Positions 6,929-13,192 of a stretch of DNA of 13,192 nt are shown one piece after another. Origin of the DNA: an uncultured Atopobiaceae bacterium. Its GTDB lineage: Bacteria > Actinomycetota > Coriobacteriia > Coriobacteriales > Atopobiaceae. Where the stretch lies: the NCBI GenBank assembly GCA_900770865.1, contig CAAGLU010000252.1, positions 1 to 13,192 on the forward strand, given 5' to 3'. The notes beneath the pieces are model-generated. The model saw only the letters and a program-made list of their open reading frames with translations, was not told the DNA's origin and did no database searches. Numbering within the stretch: the stretch's first letter is position 1; each line of letters opens with the position of its first letter. The translations under genes and the position numbers were made by a program.

Positions 6929-7786
6929 TTACTGTTCCATCACGTTGACCCCATCCCCAAAGTCGAGGATGCGGGGGAGATGGGTGTAGCGGTCCTCAGC
7001 AGGCGGGAGCTGGTGATAATCGCCATAAAGCACGCGTAGATACGCGTCGCAATCATGCGGTGCCCGTAGGGTCATCCCGTCGAAGGCGATGTCTTTCGTG
7101 GGGAAGATATCGGAAGTGTCGTGGAGCCCCTCCAGGGGATAGGTGGCATTGAACCAGCGCTCCAAGGGTTCCTTGGGCTGCGCAGCCTCAATGAGCCGGC
7201 ATGAGAGCTCCTGCGGCTTCCACGCCTGAGCGATAGTGTGATGGAGCACGGAACATGCCGTTGCCTTAAGGCCACGCATGGACGTGTCTGCCGGAATCTT
7301 GGGGTGCGCGATGCCGTGAAGGTAGCTCATGCGCTGGAGCCGGAGGCACGTTGCCTTCTGCGCCCGGGCGCGCGCAGGATTGGCTTCCTGGCGGAAGAAG
7401 GGAAAGACGTCGAGAAAGATTGCCTGGTTGCAGCCGGCCTCCATGGAGACATCATCGATGAAGCGCGTGCCATCGAGAAAGACCTTGACCCAAAGCGACG
7501 TGAAACCCGGCGTGTTCTGGCACGTTGCCAGTGAGTAGCCCTTGGGCAGCGCCCGCGGCGCGAGCTCGACAAAGCGCCGGTAGTCCTCATAGGCCATACC
7601 AATATCTGTATCGTCGTCCCAGGGGATGAAGCCGCCATGGCGAACCGCACCCAGGCAGGTCCCTGAATCAATGAAATAGTCTATGCCGTTCTCGCGGCAG
7701 AGCGCATCTACCACGCGAAGGATGCCGCGCTCGGCTTCCTGTAGCCTCTCGAGAGCGCCCGCGGGATATGGCCGCATCTCATCCAT
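6929..7786 (-). CDS. LicD-family phosphotransferase (copy A)
   Basis: A 285-residue protein. The ATG at 7786 is preferred over the in-frame TTG at 7813 because AAGGAA (complement of 7791-7796) precedes it and the TTG lies inside a hairpin. The nucleotidyltransferase-like core is clear: SGTCLGAVRHGGFIPWDDD begins at residue 41 and continues into TDIGM, supplying the metal-binding acids. LDVFPF lies at 125-130, and the C-terminal LYGDYHQLPP at about 253-262 followed by H is typical of the family. LicD proteins transfer phosphocholine or related phospho-groups to surface glycans; relatives include fukutin-type transferases. Without licA/B/C in view the donor is unknown. It is probably the last gene of the GT2-flippase-licD unit, 45 nt after the flippase. 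It is only distantly related to the second LicD here. Confidence 0.9.
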   Translation of the reverse strand: MDEMRPYPAGALERLQEAERGILRVVDALCRENGIDYFIDSGTCLGAVRHGGFIPWDDDTDIGMAYEDYRRFVELAPRALPKGYSLATCQNTPGFTSLWVKVFLDGTRFIDDVSMEAGCNQAIFLDVFPFFRQEANPARARAQKATCLRLQRMSYLHGIAHPKIPADTSMRGLKATACSVLHHTIAQAWKPQELSCRLIEAAQPKEPLERWFNATYPLEGLHDTSDIFPTKDIAFDGMTLRAPHDCDAYLRVLYGDYHQLPPAEDRYTHLPRILDFGDGVNVMEQ

Positions 7787-7804
7787 CTTCTTCCTTCCCT
7801 TGCA

Positions 7805-7835
7805 ATGAGACAAAGGGAGTTTCCCTTTGTCTCAT
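7805..7835 (-). other. Perfect 13-bp intercistronic hairpin between flippase and licD genes
   Basis: ATGAGACAAAGGG (7805-7817) is the exact reverse complement of CCCTTTGTCTCAT (7823-7835), with the 5-nt loop AGTTT (a 14th A-T pair is possible). On the minus-strand mRNA the first arm contains the flippase stop codon (7834-7832), and the second arm ends about 8 nt before the licD ribosome site. No U-run follows, so it is not a standard terminator. It may tune or stabilise the licD part of the message. Confidence 0.8.
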
Positions 7836-7848
7836 CCCTTTGTCTCGT
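7823..7848 (-). repeat. Tandem 13-nt repeat adjoining the hairpin
   Basis: CCCTTTGTCTCAT (7823-7835) is followed at once by CCCTTTGTCTCGT (7836-7848), one mismatch in 13. The second copy encodes the last flippase residues (DETKG). Together with the inverted copy at 7805-7817 there are three copies of the same 13-mer in 44 bp. Confidence 0.8.
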
Positions 7849-9067
7849 CCAGCCTCTTGCAGTCACGGACAAAAAATGCCACCAGAGAGAGGACTGCCAG
7901 GAGGTAGGACCCCACACCAACCCAGCTTACGCCGTTCATGCCAAAGAGGTCCACTACGGGAATGGTGATGGCAAGCGAGACCACAGTGGCAACCACATTA
8001 CCGAGGAAGCTTGCCTTGTAGTCCCTGAGCGAAAGAAGCAGGTCGTTCATGAACCAGGCAAAGGCGGTCACAAAGGTGCAGAGCACCGCCGGGCCAAGGA
8101 GGTAGCTGTACTCGACAATCTCCTGGCCGTAGAGGAGGCCAAGGATCCACTCTCCAAAGATAAGTATGAGCACCGAGAAGACCACCGTGATGCCAATAAT
8201 GCCCTGGATGGTGCGCCTGAAGAGCTTGAGCGCGGATGCCTTGTCATCCTTGAAGCGCTGTGCGAACTCGCCCATGAGGGGGCTGTAGATGTAGGAGGCC
8301 CCCATCTGGACAATTGCCGCCGGAGACGCCACAGAAGAGTAGATGCCCAGAGCAGCCGTGCTCACACTCGCTGCGAGGTACTGCTTAGGGACCGTAAGGA
8401 CAGCACTCGAGCACACCTGTGCTATGACCAGCGGCAGCAGTGTTGCAAGCGTACGAGCGGCAGAGCGCAGGTCGATGACGGGTTTGATGGACTCAAAGCC
8501 AGAGGCTCGTGGCATGTCGTAGATAAAACAGATGGCCAAAGTCGAGACAGCCATAGAGATGCAGGCAAGCACCAGAGAATCCGATGCCCACAGAACAACC
8601 GAGAAGAGCGCAAGGTTCGAGACGCCCTGAATCATGTACGATCGGCCAATGTAGTCCATGCGAAGGTGCCGCTGGTCTATAGCGTGCAGACCCTCGATGA
8701 AGTTTGCGGCAAGCGACGCCACGAGGTAAGCGACAATCGCGGGCACGGCATCTAGGGAGCACGTGAGAAACGCATACACAACGCCCACCACAAAGGCGAG
8801 GACGCTCGTAAGCAGGCGCAGACCAACGTACTCGCCGGAACTGTGCTCGCCCCGGACATCGGTCACCTGCACCGTGCGCAGGCGGAAGTCAGCAAAGGGC
8901 GCCACGAGGTTCGAGACGGACATGGCAAGCGAGAGCGCGCCGGCAGCGTCAAAGCCATGCGAGAGACGCACCACGGCGATGGTGATGAGGTAGTTACAGC
9001 CTAGCCGCACGATGGAGCCGGCAGAGTTCCAGGCGATGTTCTTCTTGAGCGAGAGACCCTCAGCCAT
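7832..9067 (-). CDS. Wzx-type polysaccharide/oligosaccharide flippase
   Basis: A 411-residue integral membrane protein with about 12 hydrophobic helices (for example 16-35, 84-104, 107-125, 205-222, 288-308, 354-374 and 380-402) and few charged loops. This is the topology and length of MOP/MATE-superfamily polysaccharide exporters. The N-terminus LKKNIAWNSAGSIVRLGCNY resembles the start of many Wzx proteins. Its role would be to move lipid-linked repeat units from the inner to the outer face of the cytoplasmic membrane. The ATG at 9067 is chosen over a start at 9133 because the family sequence begins there and a GGAGGG/GAAGG stretch precedes it. It overlaps the end of the upstream GT2 gene by 8 bp, implying translational coupling. 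The stop lies in the 5' arm of the hairpin before licD. Confidence 0.9.
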   Translation of the reverse strand: MAEGLSLKKNIAWNSAGSIVRLGCNYLITIAVVRLSHGFDAAGALSLAMSVSNLVAPFADFRLRTVQVTDVRGEHSSGEYVGLRLLTSVLAFVVGVVYAFLTCSLDAVPAIVAYLVASLAANFIEGLHAIDQRHLRMDYIGRSYMIQGVSNLALFSVVLWASDSLVLACISMAVSTLAICFIYDMPRASGFESIKPVIDLRSAARTLATLLPLVIAQVCSSAVLTVPKQYLAASVSTAALGIYSSVASPAAIVQMGASYIYSPLMGEFAQRFKDDKASALKLFRRTIQGIIGITVVFSVLILIFGEWILGLLYGQEIVEYSYLLGPAVLCTFVTAFAWFMNDLLLSLRDYKASFLGNVVATVVSLAITIPVVDLFGMNGVSWVGVGSYLLAVLSLVAFFVRDCKRLDETKG

Positions 9068-9947
9068 TGGCCTTCTTCCCTCCGAATATGGTGTGATAGG
9101 CAATGCTTGCGGGAAGCTCGCACAAGACGCCAATCACCTTGTTGGGGGCCTTCGAGAGGCCGCCCCTCTCCCCCGACATGCGACAGCCAACAAGATAGAG
9201 CGTAGTCTCCTTAAACTTTCCAACCAGCGTCTGGGAGCGCTGCGCGCAATAGAGTTTGTGCTTGCGGTAGCCAATGGGGTTCTCGCGCGCGTTCTTCGCG
9301 AAATTGTGGGTAAGGCCGTCGGGGAGATAGTGACAAATGGTGAGGATGGTGTTGTCCGTCCTCATGAGATAGTGATCGTCGAGGCGGTAGTAGACAGAGG
9401 TCTCGGCGATGAACTTCTCCCCTGGCGCAACGTCATACGGATACTTACGCAGCACCTCGGTCTTGTGGATGAGCGAGGTATCGCCGGCAAAGTGGTACTT
9501 CTCGAACAGGTCCCAGTACTTTACCTCGGTAAGACCCTTGGGAATCCAGGTGACCATGGGAGTATGCTCATCGGTACCTCTGAGCGCCACAATGCCGGCA
9601 ATGCGGTTGTCATCGCGAATTGCTGCGTAGTCCTCGACTATGCGCTCAACGGCACCGGGAACCAGGTGGTCGTCGGAGTCAACGCAGAAGAAGAGGGGGC
9701 ACTCGCAAAGCTCAACACCAGTATTGATTGCCCGGGGCTTCCCACCGTTCTCTTTCCTAACGTAGGTAATGTCTACCTTGCCCTCCCGCTTCCAGGAGGC
9801 AACCAACGAGCTAGTGTCATCGGTAGAACCATCATCCACAATAAGCCACATGAAGTCCTGCGAAGTCTGCGAGACAAGACTCTCGTAGAGCGCTGGAAGA
9901 ATGTAGGCGCGGTTATAGGTTGGTGTGAACACACAAACTGTTTTCAT
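9060..9947 (-). CDS. Family-2 glycosyltransferase (paralogue 1)
   Basis: A 295-residue GT-A glycosyltransferase. It begins MKTVCVFTPTYNRAYILP, with VDDGSTD at 37-43 (nucleotide-sugar binding), ENGGKPRAINTG at 66-77 and the metal-binding VDSDD at 89-93. The C-terminal half carries blocks shared with the second copy at 11996-12865: GIVALRGTDE, GDTSLIH, VAPGEKF, TICHYLPDG and TTLYLVGC. The two proteins are roughly 60% identical by eye. Donor and acceptor are unknown; a cytoplasmic enzyme acting at the membrane on a lipid-linked glycan is the likely role. GGAG lies about 9 nt before the ATG. It is the first gene of the GT2-flippase-licD unit and overlaps the flippase by 8 bp. Confidence 0.92.
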   Translation of the reverse strand: MKTVCVFTPTYNRAYILPALYESLVSQTSQDFMWLIVDDGSTDDTSSLVASWKREGKVDITYVRKENGGKPRAINTGVELCECPLFFCVDSDDHLVPGAVERIVEDYAAIRDDNRIAGIVALRGTDEHTPMVTWIPKGLTEVKYWDLFEKYHFAGDTSLIHKTEVLRKYPYDVAPGEKFIAETSVYYRLDDHYLMRTDNTILTICHYLPDGLTHNFAKNARENPIGYRKHKLYCAQRSQTLVGKFKETTLYLVGCRMSGERGGLSKAPNKVIGVLCELPASIAYHTIFGGKKANG

Positions 9948-10148
9948 GCGGATGCTCCAGTCGGATTACAAGATGAAGCAGGCGGCCCGAACGGGCATTT
10001 TGCTATTGTTGCATGGACGGTCCCACACCAGCTGCGCGACACCCACCAAGCGAAAAATAACCAGAGAGTACACTCGGGTCGCCCTACCCTTCATAACAGA
10101 GAGCTTACAATCTATCAGACGCTTGCAAGAAATCTGAACGGGGACAAG
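9948..10148. promoter_or_regulatory. Divergent intergenic region between GT2 and the second licD-like gene
   Basis: A 201-bp gap, less GC-rich than its surroundings, must drive genes on both sides. For the minus strand, CTGATA (complement of 10113-10118) and TATGAA (complement of 10090-10095) are spaced 17 bp apart, each 4 of 6 to consensus. For the plus strand, TACAAT (10106-10111, 5 of 6) could be a -10 box without a good -35. The two candidates overlap. No known operator motif is recognised. Confidence 0.3.
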
Positions 10149-10949
10149 ATGGAACAGAAGCGCATAGGCAACGATGAGATGAAGGCCATCGAGCTCGACA
10201 TCACACGGGAACTCTTCCGTGTATGCCATGAGGAGGGCCTACATTGCATCATGGCTTATGGCACGCTCCTGGGCGCCATACGTCACCACGGCTTCATCCC
10301 TTGGGATGACGACATTGACCTTTTGATGCCTCGGGAGGACTACGAGCGCCTGCCGGAAGTGTTTGCCAAGCTCTCCTCCAAGCCGTACTACAAGATTATC
10401 TGGTATCGCGACCGCTCCTCCATCTATCCCTTCATCAAGGTGGTGGACACGCGCACCGAGGTCATCGAGCACTACGTCGATGAGCGCTGGTGTCGCACGG
10501 GGGTATGGGTGGACGTGTTCCCCGCTGATGGCATTGGGCAAAGCAACGAACCGCTAGAAGAGGTGGCAAAGCTCAAGCGCAAGTACGATTACCTAACGGC
10601 CAACATTCACGAGGGCTCCTCGACCGTGAACCTCTTGGGGAAGCGCGTGCTCAAAGCCATCATGCCCAAGGAGGACATCTACCAGATTGCCCAGCAGGTA
10701 GATGACATCGCCCGTGCGGTTCCCCTAGCGGAAAGCAGGGAGGCTGCCAATATCGCCTGGGCGGTGGGGCCGAACGAGCGCATGCCCAAATCCATCGTAT
10801 TCGATACGTGCCCCTATGACTTCGAGGGCGATCAGTTTGACGGCCCGAGAGACTACGACCTCTGCCTCACGCACTGGTATGGAGACTACATGACTCCGCC
10901 TCCGGAAGACCAGCGCGTCTCTCACTACGTGGATGCTCGTTGGCTCTAG
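10149..10949 (+). CDS. LicD-family phosphotransferase (copy B)
   Basis: A 266-residue protein. The start is ATG 10149, with GGGGA (10139-10144) just upstream; the open frame continuing back to 9012 is only the antisense of the GT2 gene. The LicD core is complete: YGTLLGAIRHHGFIPWDDD begins at 37 and runs into IDLLM, VWVDVFP lies at 119-125, and the C-terminal WYGDYMTPPPEDQRVSH is at about 243-259. The core is closer to the canonical LicD pattern than copy A. The predicted reaction is transfer of a phospho-substituent (phosphocholine in the studied examples) onto a surface glycan; donor and acceptor are unproven. It is the only plus-strand gene among minus-strand neighbours, divergent from one GT2 and tail-to-tail with another across 3 bp. 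It therefore has its own promoter and no room for a private terminator. Confidence 0.92.
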   Translation: MEQKRIGNDEMKAIELDITRELFRVCHEEGLHCIMAYGTLLGAIRHHGFIPWDDDIDLLMPREDYERLPEVFAKLSSKPYYKIIWYRDRSSIYPFIKVVDTRTEVIEHYVDERWCRTGVWVDVFPADGIGQSNEPLEEVAKLKRKYDYLTANIHEGSSTVNLLGKRVLKAIMPKEDIYQIAQQVDDIARAVPLAESREAANIAWAVGPNERMPKSIVFDTCPYDFEGDQFDGPRDYDLCLTHWYGDYMTPPPEDQRVSHYVDARWL

Positions 10950-10952
10950 GCA

Positions 10953-11969
10953 CTAGGACTGGTGCCGCAGCTTCGATGCCTGCATAAGACGAAAGGCGAC
11001 GCCGAGCAAACGTGCCGTGCCCCAGAACCCAAAGACACGATAGGCGCGTGAGGCAAGGCGTACGGCAGCGTCATTGTCTGCAGCAAGAAGCTGGGGCGCG
11101 TGGGCGCACATCTCAAGTGATGTGCGGTCGTCCTTGCGACACTCCCCCAGAGACGCCGCCTGGCCCATCCACACTATGAAGGGGTACGCAAGGTAGGCAC
11201 GAATAGATCGTGCCTCGGTCCCGGAAAGTCCCATCTGGTCGATGGCAGCAGCATGTCTCTCGATGACCATTGCGAGGTCATCGGTCATGCTGCGCGTTAT
11301 TGGCTTCGACGTTTGGGCGTAACCGGTTCCCTTGCGGTAGCAGTAGTAGGGGTCGTCGAGCCACCCCACGCTCTGGGAGTGCTCAAGAACGCTGGCAGAC
11401 CAGTCGGTGTCCTCGTTGCGCATGCCTTCGGGAAAAACGATGCCGTTCTCACGCACGAGCCCCGTGCGCACGACCTTGTTCCACACCGCGCGTGCCATGA
11501 GCCCCTGGGAGATGACCTCGAGAATGGCGTCTCCCTTGCTCAAGCCGGCAACCTTATCGGCAAGGTTCGTCTCCTTTGGGGAAATGATGGTCCCCTTGGG
11601 GTCGTCATACATGCAGTTGTCGTGCATGAGAACGTCCACAGGACGTGAAGAGAGGCTCTGGGCCACGCGCTCGAGGCAGCGGTTGTCCCTAAGGAAGTCG
11701 TCGTTGTCACAGAAGGTGAGGTAGTCTCCCGTGGCGCGCTCGACGCCCGTGTTGCGCGCGGAGGAGGTACCGCCATTTGGCTTGTGAATCGCAACGACGC
11801 GCTGGTCCTCGGCCGCTAGCGCGTCGCAGAGCGCGCCCGAGCCGTCGGTCGAGCCATCGTCGACGAGAAGCACCTCGACGTTGCGGAAGATCTGCGACGT
11901 AATGCTCCTCACGCACTCGCGCAGGTAGTCCTGCGAGTTATAGACAGGAATGATGACGCTTATCTTCAT
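10953..11969 (-). CDS. Family-2 glycosyltransferase
   Basis: A 338-residue GT2 enzyme of the capsule/teichoic-acid type. It begins MKISVIIPVYNSQDYLRECV, with VDDGSTDGS at 36-44, PNGGTSSARNTG at 64-75 and the metal-binding DNDD at 88-91. WNKVVR (163-168) and the catalytic-base region NEDTDW (185-190) follow in the order usual for this subfamily. The C-terminal third is helical and specific to the protein. ATG 11969 is used because the fold starts there; the frame extends upstream to 12104 but overlaps the preceding gene and codes nothing recognisable. A weak AAGG ribosome site precedes it. It follows the paralogous GT2 by 26 nt and is probably co-transcribed. It differs clearly from the two paralogous GT2s, so it probably adds a different sugar. 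Confidence 0.92.
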   Translation of the reverse strand: MKISVIIPVYNSQDYLRECVRSITSQIFRNVEVLLVDDGSTDGSGALCDALAAEDQRVVAIHKPNGGTSSARNTGVERATGDYLTFCDNDDFLRDNRCLERVAQSLSSRPVDVLMHDNCMYDDPKGTIISPKETNLADKVAGLSKGDAILEVISQGLMARAVWNKVVRTGLVRENGIVFPEGMRNEDTDWSASVLEHSQSVGWLDDPYYCYRKGTGYAQTSKPITRSMTDDLAMVIERHAAAIDQMGLSGTEARSIRAYLAYPFIVWMGQAASLGECRKDDRTSLEMCAHAPQLLAADNDAAVRLASRAYRVFGFWGTARLLGVAFRLMQASKLRHQS

Positions 11970-11995
11970 GGCACACACCTTGTCTCTGCGAGGGG

Positions 11996-12865
11996 CTACC
12001 GGAAGATGGTGGCGCACGCAAGCTTCGCGGGCAGGCAGCAGAGCACGGCAAGCGGCACGTTGGGCGACTCTCGCACGCCGCCTCTGTGGTGAGCGAGCAT
12101 GCACCCAACCAGATAGAGCGTGGTCTCGCGGCAGGCGTCGTACGGGTTTGTCGCCCTCCTCGCGCTGTCGCGCTTGTGGCGCATGTAGCCAATGGGGTTC
12201 TTCTTAGTATTCTCGACAAAGTTCTGCGTATAGCCATCTGGCAGATAGTGGCAAATGGTGAGTACATGGTCGTAGGTGAGCATGTCGTAGTCATCGTCAA
12301 TCGCAAAGAAGGCCATCGACTCGGCTACGAACTTCTCGCCAGGCGCCACCTCGTAGGGGTGCTGGCGCACGATTTCCGTGCGGTGGATGAGCGAGGTGTC
12401 GCCCTTGAAGCGGTATTTGTGGAGCAGGTCCCACATTTTGACCCTGGTCACACCTGCCGGCATGCGTGTTCCCAGTGGCGTGTTCTCATCTGTGCCCCGC
12501 AGGGCAACGATACCCGCGAGGGTGGCATCCTCCCGCGCGCCCTGCCACACGTCCACTATCTGTTCGATTGCTGTGGGAACCAGATCGTCATCGGAATCCA
12601 CCACGAAGAAAAGCTCGTCTGAGCAGTGCTCCATACCTGTGTTAGTGGCACGCTGCTTGCCACCGTTCTCCTGATAGATGTAGGTGATGGGCACAAGCCC
12701 CTCTGCCTGCCAGCTGCGAACCAGCGTGGAGGTGTTGTCTGTCGACCCGTCATCGACCACGAGCCAGGAGAAATCGCGCGAGGTTTGGGCTACCAGGCTC
12801 TTGTAGAGCTTGGGCAAGATGTAGGCGCGATTGTAAGTTGGTGTAAACACACAAACGGTTGCCAT
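11996..12865 (-). CDS. Family-2 glycosyltransferase (paralogue 2)
   Basis: A 289-residue enzyme, roughly 60% identical by eye to the GT2 at 9060-9947 along its whole length, with the same motif positions: VDDGSTD at 37-43, ENGGKQRATNTG at 66-77 and VDSDD at 89-93. The shared C-terminal blocks GIVALRGTDE, GDTSLIH, VAPGEKF, TICHYLPDG and TTLYLVGC are all present. Differences concentrate at 78-112, around 183-200 and in the tail, so the acceptor or donor may differ. GGAGA lies 10 nt before the ATG. A 168-bp gap separates it from the gene at the right edge, and it leads into the third GT2 26 nt downstream. An old duplication is the simplest explanation of the pair. Confidence 0.92.
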   Translation of the reverse strand: MATVCVFTPTYNRAYILPKLYKSLVAQTSRDFSWLVVDDGSTDNTSTLVRSWQAEGLVPITYIYQENGGKQRATNTGMEHCSDELFFVVDSDDDLVPTAIEQIVDVWQGAREDATLAGIVALRGTDENTPLGTRMPAGVTRVKMWDLLHKYRFKGDTSLIHRTEIVRQHPYEVAPGEKFVAESMAFFAIDDDYDMLTYDHVLTICHYLPDGYTQNFVENTKKNPIGYMRHKRDSARRATNPYDACRETTLYLVGCMLAHHRGGVRESPNVPLAVLCCLPAKLACATIFR

Positions 12866-13033
12866 GGTGACAAATCTCCGATTGATGGCGTACGCGATGG
12901 TTCCGCTGCCGGAATGGAGAATTCATTTTTGCACGGAGATGTAATCAGCCAGTAAGGGCGTCGCAGAACGAAGTGAAAGCTCCAAATATGATGAAAGATC
13001 CTGAAAACTAGCGATTGCCGAAAAATGCGACCG
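12866..13033. other. AT-richer intergenic gap, no confident signal
   Basis: These 168 bp lie between the gene at the right edge and the GT2 at 11996-12865, both on the minus strand. The stretch is visibly less GC-rich than the coding DNA and contains short A and T runs. It may hold a promoter for the two GT2 genes, but no -35/-10 pair or clear terminator hairpin could be supported. Confidence 0.4.
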
Positions 13034-13192
13034 TCAACCGATTCGAGACGACATATAGGCACGTTCCAGAGCCCGCACCGTCTGCGGCCATGAGAGGTCA
13101 CGCCCCACGTGGGCGCGAAGCTCCCGCGCCTGTGCGGACGTCCAAACTGCCACAACCTGGCGGATTCCGTCCGCCATGGTTGCAGGCTCGCG
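13034..13192 (-). CDS. C-terminal fragment of a probable glycosyltransferase (5' part outside window)
   Basis: The minus-strand frame is open from the right edge to TGA at 13034-13036, giving 52 residues. The sequence contains MADGIRQVVA, then AQARELRAHVGRDLSWPQTV, then RALERAYMSS. The ending, with a Trp shortly before a final helix and 'LERAY', resembles the C-terminal helix of family-4 glycosyltransferases, where 'xW..v...l..lY' is common. Its position directly upstream of two GT2 genes on the same strand fits. The catalytic domains are outside the window, so the family is a guess. The overlapping frame 12790-13155 on the same strand is not family-like. Confidence 0.6.
   Translation of the reverse strand, partial: REPATMADGIRQVVAVWTSAQARELRAHVGRDLSWPQTVRALERAYMSSRIG

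Noticed and set aside
7805..8755. Plus-strand open frame of 316 codons
   Set aside because: It is antisense to the flippase; its translation is rich in H, R and E without domain pattern, as expected from the complement of a GC-rich membrane protein gene.
9985..9996. GCCCGAACGGGC palindrome followed by ATTTT, terminator-like
   Set aside because: The hairpin has only 4 bp with a 4-nt loop, and no plus-strand gene ends there. Too weak to call.
9012..10148. Long plus-strand open frame running into the second licD-like gene, suggesting a 645-residue fusion
   Set aside because: Up to 9947 it is exactly antisense to the GT2 gene, which has all family motifs. The LicD sequence begins at ATG 10149 with its own ribosome site, and the added part resembles no protein family.
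12790..13155. Minus-strand open frame of 121 codons at the right edge
   Set aside because: It overlaps the start of the GT2 and a different frame that reads as a glycosyltransferase C-terminus; its own translation is not protein-like.
1..13192. CRISPR arrays, tRNA/rRNA genes, transposases, attachment sites
   Set aside because: Looked for and not found: no regularly spaced repeats, cloverleaf-like sequence, transposase motif or terminal inverted repeats were visible.

Overview
The window is about 13.2 kb of GC-rich bacterial DNA, densely packed with genes and with no RNA genes, insertion sequences or CRISPR arrays visible. The mix of proteins, the GC-rich codon use and the Gram-positive style surface-polymer genes suggest an actinobacterium of the class Coriobacteriia (Olsenella/Atopobium-like). 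This placement is an inference from family resemblance, not a database result.

Left half (1-5694), housekeeping and unknown genes. A HAD phosphatase that runs off the left edge (minus strand) is divergent from a DUF1015 protein. The DUF1015 gene ends at a strong intrinsic terminator (2110-2145). Next comes a large cytoplasmic protein with HEAT-like and TPR-like repeats, followed 47 nt later by a second HAD hydrolase. A CspA-type cold-shock gene follows, with a structured upstream region and a textbook terminator (5739-5768).

Right half (5859-13192), a surface-glycopolymer locus. On the plus strand, a polyprenol-phosphate-type family-2 glycosyltransferase is paired with a small DUF2304 membrane protein. 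Facing it on the minus strand is a compact three-gene unit read from right to left: GT2 glycosyltransferase, Wzx-type flippase, then a LicD-family phosphotransferase. A second LicD gene lies on the plus strand (10149-10949), divergent from that unit. It runs tail-to-tail, with a 3-nt gap, into another minus-strand series: the end of a probable glycosyltransferase at the right edge, a GT2 closely related to the first one, and a third GT2.

Taken together, the right half looks like part of a cluster that builds a surface polysaccharide on a lipid carrier, flips it across the membrane and decorates it through LicD phosphotransfer. The initiating transferase, the polymerase and any choline supply genes (licA/B/C) are not in the window, so the polymer and its decoration cannot be named. 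The most unusual features are the pair of paralogous GT2s split by an inverted LicD gene, a 13-bp perfect hairpin with a tandem copy of its arm at the flippase-licD junction, and competing stems plus a repeated 15-mer around the cold-shock gene.
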